In this document: positions 41,872 to 52,229 of the stretch, one piece after another
Numbering within the stretch: the first letter of the stretch is position 1
Layout of the letters: each line of letters opens with the position of its first letter
From: Taudactylus pleione
Taxonomy: Eukaryota > Chordata > Amphibia > Anura > Myobatrachidae
Length of the DNA stretch: 64,000 bases
Reading direction: 5' to 3'
Assembly: GCA_031769625.1 (NCBI GenBank)
Contig: JAUIMM010000115.1
Coordinates: forward strand, 19,546,501 to 19,610,500
The notes under the pieces: model-generated
Databases searched by the model: none
What the model was told of the DNA's origin: nothing
The model's input: the letters and a program-made list of their open reading frames with translations, nothing else
Position numbers and translations under genes: made by a program

Positions 41872-43310
41872 CCACCGGTAGTGGTCCCCCCTGTGCAGTG
41901 CCCCTTGTGCACCCAGTTGTATTCCCCTTATATAGTGCCCCCAGTAGTAGTCCCCCTATGCAGTGCCCCCAGTAGTGGTACCCCCTATGCAGTGCCCCTT
42001 TTACAGTGCCCCCAGTAGTGGTCCCCCCTGTGCAGTGCCCCCAGTAGTGGTCCCCCCCTTGTAGTGCCCCACGTAGTAATCCCCCTTGTAGTGCCCCCAG
42101 TAGTAATCCCCCCTTGTAGTGCCCCCAGTAGTAATCTGCCCCTTGTAGTGCCCCCAGTAGTATTCCCCCCCTGTAGTGCCACCAGTAGTATTACCCCCTG
42201 TAGTGTCCCCAGTAGTATTACCCCCTGTAGTGCCCCCAGTAGTATTACCCCCTGTAGTGGCCCCAGTAGTATTACCCCCTGTAGTGTCCCCAGTAGTATT
42301 CCCCCCCTAGTAATCCTCCCTTGAAGTGCCCCCAGTAGTATTACCCCCTGTAGTGTCCCTAGTAGTATTCCCCCCTAGTAATTCCCCCTTGTAGTGCCCC
42401 CCAGTAGTATTACCCCCTGTAGTGTCCCCAGTAGTATTCCCCCCTAGTAATCCCCCCTTGTAGTACCCCCCAGTAGTATTACCCCCTGTAGTGTCATAAG
42501 TAGTATTCCCCCCTAATAATCCCCCCTTGTAGTGCCCCCAGTAGAATTACCCCCTGTAGTGTCCCCAGTAGTATTCCCCCCCTAGTAATCCCCCCTTGTA
42601 GTGCCACCAGTAGAATTACCCCCTGTAGTGTCCCCAGTAGTATTCCCCCCTAGTAACCCCCCCTTGTAGTGCCCCCCAGTAGTATTACCCCCTGTAGTGT
42701 CCCCAGTAGTATTCCCCCCCTAGTAATCCCTCCTTGTAGCGCCCCCAGTAGTATTACCCCCTGTAGTGTCTTAAGTAGTATTCCCCCCCTAGTAATCCCC
42801 CCTTGTAGCGCCCCCCAGTAGTATTACCCCCTGTAGTGTCATAAGTAGTATTCCCCCCTAGTAATCCCTCCTTGTAGCGCCCCCCAGTAGTATTACCCCC
42901 TGTAGTGTCATAAGTAGTATTCCCCCCCTAGTAATCCCCCCTTGAAGCGCCCCCCAGTAGTATTACCCCCTGTAGTGTCATAAATAGTATTCCCCTCTAG
43001 TAATCCCCCCTTGTAGCGCCCCCCAGTAGTATTACCCCCTGTAGTGTCATAAGTAGTATTTCCCCTCTAGTAATCCCCCCTTGTAGCACCCCCCAGTAGT
43101 ATTACCCCCTGTAGTGTCATAAGTAGTATTCCCCCCTAGTAATCCCCACTTGTAGCGCCCCCCAGTAGTATTACCCCCTGTAGTGTCATAAGTAGTATTC
43201 CTCCCCTAGTAATCCCCCCTTGTAGCGCCCCCAGTAGTATTATCCCCTGTAGTGTCATAAGTAGTATTCCCCTCCTAGTAATCCCCCCTTGTAGTGCCCC
43301 CGCAGTAGAG
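41872..43310 (+). repeat. Minisatellite of about 69-70 bp units
   Basis: From about 42300 the higher-order unit (gtagtattaccccctgtagtg / tcataagtagtattccccccta / gtaatccccccttgtagcgccccc) repeats every 69-70 bp. The left part (41872-42300) is built of shorter 20-36 bp submotifs such as agtgcccccagtagtaat. Strand composition is strongly skewed: almost no G runs on the plus strand. Open frames here are periodic artefacts. Confidence 0.95.
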
Positions 43311-43400
43311 ACGCAATGAAAATTAAAAAAACAACACTTACCTAAAACCCGCTCCTTGTCCCGCCGCCGATACCAGCTCTTCCGTCCGCCGCTTTGCATT

Positions 43401-43435
43401 ATGGGAGTGACGTCACATCATGACGTCACTCCCAT
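43401..43435. promoter_or_regulatory. CRE-containing hairpin
   Basis: A perfect 15-bp inverted repeat, atgggagtgacgtca, with a 5-base spacer, giving two full TGACGTCA-type sites (one reads tgacgtcac) inside the right part of the hAT-type element. Possible CREB/ATF sites; function is inferred from motif only. Confidence 0.5.
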
Positions 43436-44051
43436 TACCCACTGCGGGAGCCGGAAGATGTCCGGCTCTGGCAGTGGGAGCAGCAGCCGATGAGAGTCTG
43501 TCTGGCTCTAATCAGCTGCTAAAGCAAACACACAGCTGCCGGCGGTCAGCGCTACACAGTCTGCACCGTGGCCCGCATGGTACGCAGCTGAGGCGCCCTT
43601 CACTATGTGGCACCTTACGCAGCTGCATACCATGCGTAACGGGAGAACCGGCCCTGACTGTACCTCATACATAAACATATAGGACACCGTATGGCTTGGT
43701 TGAACACACAATAGTTATTTATTGCTGCATAATATAAAAATGTCACAAACCGTGTAAGAGACCTCCGTCTGAGACCCCTGCATCTCCCTGTGCACCTGTG
43801 CCATCGTGGTCTGAGGTGCCACCGGCCTGCTGGCCGTGTGATTCTCAACTCTGGGCCTTCTCTAGGAAGTCGTCTGCAACATCCCCGCTGTTGTCTGAGT
43901 TCATCTGCCGCTGATCCATGTGCGCATGGCACGCTAGTACACAGGTCTTCCAGACCATGGGCGCGGCCATCTTTGTCCGGGTCAGGTGGTGCCATGTATC
44001 CAGTCACTAGCGGTCTCAGCTTGCCTCAGCCTATCCGCATCTGGCTGCTGG

Positions 44052-44059
44052 TATAAAAG
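44052..44059 (+). promoter_or_regulatory. TATA box of the LTR
   Basis: tataaaag followed about 30 bases later by tgctagttgccagtgcaac, the expected region of transcription start in an LTR. Confidence 0.5.
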
Positions 44060-44149
44060 ACCGTCCTGTGACCCATGCTAGTTGCCAGTGCAACAATGTC
44101 TATTGTTCCTGCATGACCTATGTTCCTGAGCTCTCAGTGTGATAATTCT

Positions 44150-44640
44150 GTTTACAAGTTCCACTCTACTTCAGTCCGGAGTCAGATCCAAGTTCCACTC
44201 TACTCCAGTTCAGAGTCAGATCCAAATTCCAAGTTACCCATTTCTCTCTACTCCAGTCCTGAGTCAGATCCAAGTTACCCATTCCACTCTACTCCAGTCC
44301 GGAGTCCGATCCAAGTTTCAAGTTCATTCCATATTGCTCTAGTCCGGAGCCAACTCCAAGTTTCAAGTTCATTCCATATTGCTCCAGTCCAGAGCAAACT
44401 CCAAGTTCCTTCCATATTACTCCAGTCCGGAGTCAACTCCAATATTCAAGTTCATTCCACATTACTCCAGTCCGGAGTCAACTCCAATTTTCAAGTTCAT
44501 TCCACTTTACTCCAGTCCGGAGTCAACTCCAACATTCAAGTTCATTCCATATTACTCCAGTCTGGAGTCAACTCGAATACTCAAGTTCATTCTTCATTAC
44601 TCCAGTCCAGAATCTAATTTTAATGCTTCAAGCTCATCCT
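44150..44640 (+). repeat. 45-bp minisatellite inside the LTR
   Basis: Units such as ttactccagtccggagtcaactccaa + ttttcaagttcattcca repeat every 45 bp; earlier units (44160-44330) are more divergent. Each unit contains the palindrome actccagtccggagt. Because 45 is a multiple of three, several reading frames stay open across the array and give repetitive peptides (LLQSGVNSN.QVHS). These are not genes. Confidence 0.9.
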
Positions 44641-44961
44641 CATAACTCCAGTCTGAAGTCTAACTCCAAATCTTCGAGTTTATTCAGTTCCAAGTCTACA
44701 GTTCTTCCTACAAATCCTTTTCCAAGTCCAGAGACTATTCAGAGACTTTTGTTCTACAACTTTATTCAGTATCTTCTAGTTGCGTTATCTCTGCACTGTG
44801 GACTATATTATAACTTCATATATTACAGTTACCTCTATTCCTGTATTAGTAGAAACTACATTAAACCATCCAGTTTTCAACCATCCGTTGGTTCAGGTGT
44901 CTCTGTCACTCAACCCAGTTCGGGTACACAATCACAAGTTCCTAGTTTCGTGACCAAAAAA

Positions 44962-45785
44962 GTGCAATACAGAAACAATCAAATAGTTGATCTAAGATGC
45001 ATAAAAAATATATATATCTGGATATTGAAATAAAAATAATATGAAGTGATGAAAGTAGATCAGTAGTAGCGGAGTCTGTTAAAAAGTCTCAATAAGACAA
45101 TGCTGCAGAGAAGCGCAGCTGAGCCTGAGCTGCTCTTCACACAGACTCCCATCCCTTGCTGTACCCTCTCCCGTCCAGGCTTCCCCCCTCCCACCCCTCT
45201 CATCTCCTCCCCGCTGCTCTAAGCCTTACATGCTATTAAATGACAGCCAGGCAGCAGGCTGAGCCTGCCTAGCTAAGCAGTTCCTCACCACCACCAGCAG
45301 CGCCGCCACTCTTGTTCCCTCTAGCCAGTGACCCCCCCTATGTTGTGGCAGTATCACGAGAGATGGCGCTGGTGATCAGCAGATTCTATGTGGGGCAGGA
45401 CAGACTAGAAATGTCTGCTTTAGTGAAAAGCCGGAATGGGTCCTGGGGGTGTGGATGTGAGGGCTCCATCCACAGGCCACTCCAGGTGTTGGGCATTTCA
45501 GCCTGGTAGCAGGCTCGTTAGGGCTTGCACCTGAAAGTGGCTCTTCTGTTAGTGAGGGAACCTGCTGTCTAGTTAGAGCCCAGACGGGCTAGGATTTTGT
45601 TTGTGTTTTGTTTTATTTATGTGTCCAGTACAATATAGACTGTCTCCGACCAGCTTGCATGAGAACCCCAGAATTGTGTCCTGTTTCTCCGGCTGCTGTG
45701 TGTGTACAGAGGGAGTCCAGCTACCCAGGAGAGGGACCCCCTATCCCGACTGTGTCACAATACATATATGTTGAAATATATATAT
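44962..45785. other. Non-genic stretch
   Basis: 45100-45310 is C-rich and probably repeat-derived. Nothing else recognised. Confidence 0.4.
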
Positions 45786-45793
45786 GTGTAAAC

Positions 45794-46000
45794 TAGGGAT
45801 GTGCAGGCTCAGATAGGTTCGAGTTTGCACGCCGAGTTCGGATTTTTCCCTCCAAAAAAACGGAACTCAGAAAGAGGCAGGAATGATGATGTTTGTCCAT
45901 GCAAGATGACGTTTTGCCTCTTTCTGAGTTCCGTTTTTTTGGAGGGAAAAATCCGAACTCGGCGTGCAAACTCGAACCTATCCGAGCCTGCACATCCCTA
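45794..46000. mobile_element. Foldback hAT MITE, 'tagggatgtgcaggctc'
   Basis: A 207-bp palindrome with arms of about 90 bp and few mismatches; ends tagggatgtgcaggctc and gagcctgcacatcccta. The exact 8-bp duplication gtgtaaac is at 45786-45793 and 46001-46008. Same outer termini as 27831-27981 but different inner arm sequence. Confidence 0.92.
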
Positions 46001-46027
46001 GTGTAAACATAAATAAGTACTGTATGT

Positions 46028-46078
46028 GTATACTATATATATATATATACATATATACAGTATATATATATATCTATA
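46028..46078. repeat. (AT)n microsatellite
   Basis: ta/at runs with short interruptions. Confidence 0.85.
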
Positions 46079-46161
46079 TCTTGCCGCCATGTCTGCACTC
46101 AGACGTTGCTCTGAAGGGTGGCATGTTGGGGATGGTGGCAATGTTTTACTTGAGTTTACTT

Positions 46162-46505
46162 GGGGTCTATGTACTAATACTAGCAGACCAGTCGCGATTA
46201 TTATGTATCCATATTGCCAGGGATATTTTCACATAGGGGAACTGTCCCTGCAAGTTATATCCCCGGTAAATTGTTGAGGTCTTTCACAGAAGTGAAAGAC
46301 TCCTGTGGGGGAAGCTGACACTGTGCATGCGCACAGCGTCAGCTTCCAGAGACTGCGGGGAAAGATCGAAAGACCGCTCTCCTGCCCCTGGAGCCCCTAT
46401 AGGCTTACAGCAGTTTATACTATCTGAAGATGGTGTAAACTATTGGGACTAAACTCCTAAACTATGCATAATTTTATGTAAAAATCAGCTTGATACATAG
46501 GCCCC
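46162..46505. mobile_element. MITE with 'ggggtctatgtactaa' ends
   Basis: Left end ggggtctatgtactaatac and right end ttgatacataggcccc are inverted repeats of the same general type as at 15801 and 23036. The interior contains gctgacactgtgcatgcgcacagcgtcagc, a palindrome. Confidence 0.6.
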
Positions 46506-47380
46506 TTGGAGTGCAGAAACCTAGTGCCGAAACAGACAAAACAGTCTTGCGTTGTTCTATGTAATGGAAGAAAATGACAAACAAATTTGGCAGCTTCATT
46601 GTGTAATTCTGCAAATAGAATAAAATGCCAACATGGCTGTAGACACTTGCAAAACAAAAATGAGCTGATATCGGTCGTCAATTATACATTGTGTATGTTT
46701 TTCTGAAAACGTGTCTAACGAAATACATGTTTACTGTAAATGATCTAATAGATTGCAAGCTCTCTTTCTTATTGTTTTTTTTCTAACACAAAATTAAAAT
46801 GCGCTTCAGCTTAGAAATAAAAATACATATAAAGGGCCACTTTACAATATACAGTATGGCAATGTAATGCGAAGAGTTTATTGGGCTTTAACCCTTTTTA
46901 TAATACAGTTATATATTCAGAAATGCCAAGTACTGTAAGTTGGGCTCATCTATTTCTAAAATAAACATCTGGGAACCCCTACAACATAAATTAAATTAGT
47001 TTGATCTGTAGAACCAACTTCTGTTTTTTTTCGGGACCAGTTAGCAGCAATACAAATTAATTCCAACTAATATTATACACCTACTGTGTGTGCATCCTAA
47101 TGCTGCTCCTTTGTGGATACTGGAAGCAATATTGGTAACTGGTTTACAGAGGAAAAATGTGACTCTTCTAGGAGAATTGGTACACAAGGGACCATTACTG
47201 AGGTGAGGAGGCCTCAAATTTATAGTTTGCAGGGGGGCGCCGAACACGCTAGCATCGGCCCTGCATGGACATATATGTACACATTGGTCTCCTTATACGC
47301 TGGGTAGTGTATGTAGTACACTATTAATAATTAATACTATAGATGGTCTATAGACTGTAGGGGAAACATGTTAAATATAA
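46506..47380. other. AT-rich non-genic stretch
   Basis: A possible hAT-like end (gctagcatcggccctg) at 47249-47264 is the only notable block. Confidence 0.4.
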
Positions 47381-48052
47381 TGATGTGCGCCGACCCCCAT
47401 GTTTTGGTTTTGGATCTGGATCTCCTTCAAGGTTTTGGATCTGGATTTGGTATTACAAACACCACCCTTGCGTGTTTTGGTTTTGGATCTGTAATTTTTC
47501 TAAAAAATCATAAAAACAGCTGAAATCACATAATTCGGGCCTGTTTTTGTTCCTACAGTATTATTAACCTCAATAACATCTATATCCAGTCATTTCCAGT
47601 CAATGTTGACCACCTCACAGCTCACAACATTGATTTCATCCAGTTTAGGCCAAAAGGTTGCATTGAGCTAGCTGGCTGACTAAGCTAAGCTACAGCAGTG
47701 GGTGGCACTAACATGTGGCAATTCAGCTTCCAACATGGCACAGACTGGCACTGCAGTGGCAGACAGGATGGCAGTTAATTAACTATAAAATTTAAAATGT
47801 CAAGCAGCAATGCCCCAAACAGCACTTAATGCAAAGAAAAGAGGTGCAAGATGGAATTGTCCTTGGGCCCTTCCACCCACCCTTATGTTGTACATAGTAA
47901 ACAGGACATGCACAGTTTAACAAACCAATCACTTCAGCGACAGGGACTGCCAATTGTGGCTGAAGCGATTGGCTTCTTTGAGGCCCCACAAAACAAGCTA
48001 CCAATAGGCAGCTGATATTGCTCGCAATGATCTCTCCATGCATAAACTGGCT

Positions 48053-51000
48053 TTATAGAGGCAAGATGTTGTCGCCATCATCATCCAATTCCTCACCCTC
48101 ATCTGTGTGTACTACATCTTCACACAATATTAGTTCGTCCCCGCTGGATTCCACCATTACAACCTCAGGTGCCTGTATAATTTTTGGATGTAATTGGCGG
48201 TAAAGGTCTTCCTCGTGAAATTTGTAGTTCATTTTGAAGAACATCATCTATTCCACATTTTGAGGAAGTAGCCTCCTACACCGATTGCTGACAAGGTTCC
48301 TGGCTGTGCTGAAAACTCTGAGTACACACTGGAGGGCAGGCAGCTCAAGTAAAGCAAAGCCAGTTTGTGAAAGGGCCTCCAAATTTCCTTTTTTTCCTGC
48401 CAGTTGTAAAGAAAACTGTCTAACATGTCTATTTGGATGCTATCATTAAAATAGTCCTCAACCATTCTTTGAATGGTGACCGTATCAGATGAAGTTGTGG
48501 TAGAGGTTTCATTAATTGTAGGCAATTCTTTTAGATTTGACCAGATGTCAAAACTTGGTTGTATTGACTCATCTATATCATTAGTCTGTCTTATTTTGTG
48601 AAAGTTTCGTTTTTTCCTGGCAGCCGCACTTGCTGGAGAAACTGAGGGAGGAGCCATTGCTGCATCACGTGCCACTTGAGATGACAATTTCCTTACCAAT
48701 AGCTCTTTGCATCTCTTCAGATCTGTGTCCACTAGGAAGAAAGGCACAACATATGACTTAAACCTAGGATCCAGCATGGTCACCAAAATGTATTGATCCA
48801 ATTGTAAGGTCCTGGCAACCCTTTGACCCTGGCAAAGCGAATAAAAAACTTGATCTACAAGTCTGACATACTTAGCGGAATCACTTCATTTCAGCTCAAG
48901 CTGCTTTTCCAACAGTCTAATTAGGGAAATTACCTGACTGAACTCACTTCACAGGTGACTACTTCGAAGGGTTTCAGCACTTTGCACAACACGGAAAGTA
49001 TTTTCCACTGAGCTTGAGTAAGGTACATTCCTCCTCCTCTTCCGATGTCATAATTCTTTGGATGGCTTTTTGCTGTTCCTCCATCTGCTGAAGCATATAA
49101 AGGGTGGAGTTCCACCTTTTAACTACTCCTTGCTTGAGGTGGTGGCAGGGTAATTTCAACATCTCTTGCAGGTGCTGCAATCTTCTATATGTACCTGCTG
49201 AATGGCGAAAATGTCCAGAAATTTTGCGGGTCACAGAGAGCATCTCCTGCACAGCCCTGTCGTTTTTTAAAACATTTTGTACCACCAAGTTGATTGTGTG
49301 AGCAAAACATGGGACGTGTTGGAATTCACCCTGCTGTAATGCTCTCACAATATTGGTGGCGTTGTCAGAAATCACAAATCCCAAGGAGAGTCCAAGTGGG
49401 CTAAGCCATTTTGCAATGACTTCCCTGAGTTTTTCTAAGAGGCTGTCAGCAGTATGCCTCTTTGTGAAACCGGTGATACACAGAGTAGCCTGCATTTGAA
49501 TGAGCTGCTGTTTCTTAGATGCTGCCGCTGCTGTTGGTGGCGCTGAAGGCAATATACCCACCCAGTGGGCTGTTACAGTCATGTAATCTTGCGTTTGCCC
49601 TGTTTCACTTGTCCACATATCTGTGGTTAAGTGGACAGTGGGTAAAACGGCATTTTGGTGGACACTAATTACGTTTTTTTTTAACGTCCCTGTACAGGCT
49701 GGGAATTGCTTTTCTAGTGAAGTGGAATCTAGATGGGATTTGGTAGTGGGGACACAGGACCTCAATTAACTGTCTAAAACTTACAGCACCAATGGTGGAT
49801 AGCAGACGCACATCTAATACCAGCATAGATGGCATCAGTGATCTGCTTTGTAACTGGGTGACTGCTGTCATACTTGCTCCCCCTTGCAAAGGATTGTTTT
49901 ACAGTCAATTGTTTTTTGAACTACTACTAGTAGTCTTCCTGGTCACCTTCTGCTATGAAGATCCACTCCCAGCAGCAGCAGGTGTAGAACTCAAGGGTTC
50001 TTCTGAGGAATCCAAGATAGGGGAGTTCTGAGATAGCCTTATTAAATTGGAAGCAGAACTAGTTCAGATCATGATTGAGGATATTGTTGATGAAGGTGTT
50101 GGTGGTGAAGATGCCAGGTGCTTGGATCTAGCAGAGAAGGGAGCTAGCTGACACTGGACTGCTTGTTTTTACTATTTTAGTCAAAGTTTCTGAATTTTGC
50201 AAACATTTTGGATGGATGCACTTTAGATGATGTAACAGGGAGGAGGTTCCTAGATGGTTAAGGTCCCTACCTCTACCTACTCTAGCATGACAATGGGTAC
50301 AGATGGCTTGACAATTGTTGTCCGGATTTGGGTAGAAATGATTCCACACATAAGAAGTGGATTTGTTTGTTTTATGCCCAGGCATGACAATGGGCTTTTC
50401 CATATAATGGGCAACAACTGTTTCCACTGGGACCTGATTTACACAAACAACATCCTCATAATCAGCATCCTCATCATCAGCATCCTCATCACCAACATCC
50501 TTATTAGTGTCAGCTTCGCAAATATACTCGTCATCCTGGTGCACTTCCACAGAAGCATCCTCGATTTCTATGTCAGCATGTTGACTTGTGCTGCTCATGC
50601 CCACATTTGCAGAGGACACACAAGTGTTGGAAGGAGACTTCTCTTCAAGTACAGTTTTGGAAAGGTCAGGTTCACACATGGCACCCGCCGACACACTTAG
50701 ACTCTCCTCAGAGATTTGTGACACTTCTGAGCACACAGTTGGTTCCTATGCCTTAACGAGTTTATTTTTTTTTAAAACGTATACATGGAGAAAGACTTAC
50801 ATCATCATAAGAGGCAGAACCACCAATCATAAATAAAGACCAAGGCCTTAGCGTTCCTTGCCACTTTGTGTGGTGAAAGGCATATTACAAATTTTCTTTT
50901 TGCAGCTAACTTTCCCTTTGATGTTTTTTTCTTTACCAGTTTTAAAGATTGCTTCTTTGATTTTTAGATGCCCTGACTTAAGCCCTGTATGCCCTTGGGC

Positions 51001-51114
51001 ATCGGCTTTAGTAGATGATGTAGACGGACTAGTATCGCCATGACTGGTGCCACTGGCAGCAGCTCCAGTACTAGTATGTGGTTCCTGCTCTTCTCTCAAC
51101 TGATCGTTCTCCAT
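48053..51114 (-). pseudogene. hAT transposase with BED zinc finger, broken by frameshifts
   Basis: The family excises and inserts hAT DNA transposons. Fragments in order on the minus strand: a Ser/Thr-rich N-terminus from MENDQLREEQEP (51114); acidic stretch and BED finger SYVWNHFYPNPDNNCQAICTHC...SSLLHHLKCIHP (50736-50128); catalytic region from 49765 with LTTDMWTS, FVISDNATN and CFAHTINLVVQNVL; then, after a frame change near 49010, WKILSVLCKVLKPFEVVTCEVSS; LVTMLDPRFKSYVVPFF (48801); and the dimerisation end LSCLPSSVYSE, which shifts frame and finishes as FFKMNYKFHEEDL (48235). Multiple stops and frame changes make it non-functional. The order and motifs make the assignment firm. Confidence 0.88.
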
Positions 51115-51169
51115 ATCAACAAACACGAACGAAGTGGGGTACAGCACACACGTCAATTTGCACCAATTT

Positions 51170-51600
51170 TAAATGTTACACTGTGGTATTAATGACCTAC
51201 AGTGTCACAATATTTTTTATGAATAATAAACTGCATTACCACTTAGTGTCACAATTTTTTTTATGAATAATACTGTGCTACCACCTACATTGTCACAATA
51301 TTTTTTATGATTACCCTGCACTACCATTTACAGTGTCACAATATTTTTATGAATAATACACTGCGGTACCACTTACAGTGTCACAATATTTTTTGTGAAT
51401 ACACTGCGCTGCCACAATATTTTCAAGAATACACTGTGCTACCACACAGTCACAATATTTAATATGAATAATACACTACGCTACCACTTACAGTGTCACA
51501 ATATTTTTTTTTAATACACTGCACTACCACTTACAGTGTCACAATACTTGTACAGTATTAGTGACCAACAATGTCAGAATACTTGTATAAATAACATTAC
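51170..51600. repeat. Subterminal tandem repeat of the hAT element
   Basis: About nine degenerate units of the type cagtgtcacaatattttttatgaataatacactgc + gctaccactta, period about 45-50 bp. Repeated subterminal motifs of this kind bind transposase in other hAT elements; here this is inference. Confidence 0.8.
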
Positions 51601-51859
51601 ACTGCGGTATTACTGACCGACAGCATCACTCACAATCCTGTACGAATTATACAGTGCAGTATGATGCACTAGTTGAGCACTCACATCACACACAGCAGAC
51701 TTGGTAGGAGAAATCTCTGCCACTGGGCATGCACAGCAGCTCTTTTCTGTCTCTTTTAAATCATTTTGTTGCAGCAACTCTTGTAAACTCATATTATATA
51801 CTACTACTACTTGTGGTAATTATTTGAGCTGCTGGCCAGGGAGGGGTTTCCAGGAAACT

Positions 51860-52005
51860 TGTATATCTGCGTACATGATTGCAATGCAATTGCAATCGCA
51901 ATGCTGACCTGTGCACGAGCACTGTGGTGCATACGCATATGCAATACGCATCATTGGTCGATCTGCGTACGCTGTTGCAATTGCGATCCGTGATGAATCA
52001 GGCCT
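51860..52005. mobile_element. PIF-like MITE, right end
   Basis: gcgtacgctgttgcaattgcgatcc...tgatgaatcaggcc is a PIF-type right terminus like that at 41069. The left end is not identified. Confidence 0.4.
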
Positions 52006-52180
52006 GGTGTTCCAATTGACATTATCATGACCCTATCCAGCCAATCGTTGGTATCACACCATGAGGGTATGGCCATGATCTCTGTCTGGGATAACTCCTC
52101 GAAATTCAGAAGGCAGGTATGAAGTCAAGCTGGTGATGGTGTTGTGTTGGCAAAAGCTATTCACACTGGATCTGCTGGTA

Positions 52181-52227
52181 TAATAATAATAATAATAATA
52201 GTAATAATAATAGTAATAATAATAATA
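52181..52227. repeat. (TAA)n microsatellite
   Basis: Trinucleotide run taataa... with two tag interruptions. Confidence 0.9.
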
Positions 52228-52229
52228 CA

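Larger units (their letters stand above)
41792..43656. mobile_element. hAT-type element expanded by an internal minisatellite
   Basis: The left end cagggctggccctag and right end gagaaccggccctg are inverted repeats; the exact 8-bp duplication actgtacc is at 41784-41791 and 43657-43664. No transposase. About three quarters of its 1,865 bp is a tandem array (41872-43310). The right part, 43315-43656, is CpG-rich with a CRE hairpin. Confidence 0.9.
43741..44956 (+). mobile_element. Solo LTR with internal 45-bp minisatellite
   Basis: Begins tgtcacaaaccg and ends tttcgtgacca (TG...CA, with a short inverted repeat tgtcac/gtgaca-like at the ends), flanked by aaaaa on both sides (43736-43740, 44957-44961), a 5-bp duplication. 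A TATA box, tataaaag, lies at 44052-44059, giving a U3 of about 310 bp. Most likely a Ty3/Gypsy-type LTR left by recombination; no internal coding region is present. The A-run duplication is weak evidence by itself. Confidence 0.65.
47381..51600 (-). mobile_element. Decayed autonomous hAT transposon
   Basis: The 3' end (plus-strand left) starts around gatgtgcgccgacccccatg with 'ttttggttttggatctgg' words identical in style to the hAT end at 26725. The transposase remnant occupies 51114-48053 on the minus strand. Its 5' side has a roughly 45-50 bp subterminal tandem repeat at 51170-51600. The matching 5' terminal inverted repeat was not found and may have been lost where a PIF-type MITE sits at about 51860-52005. 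Confidence 0.7.

Noticed and set aside
41872..43310. Possible CRISPR-like array
   Set aside because: Units are contiguous and degenerate, without unique spacers between constant repeats, and lie inside a hAT-type element in a eukaryotic genome.
44120..44645. Overlapping plus-strand frames encoding repeated LLQSGVNSN-like peptides
   Set aside because: They result from the 45-bp tandem unit, which keeps several frames open at once; this is an LTR, not a coding region.
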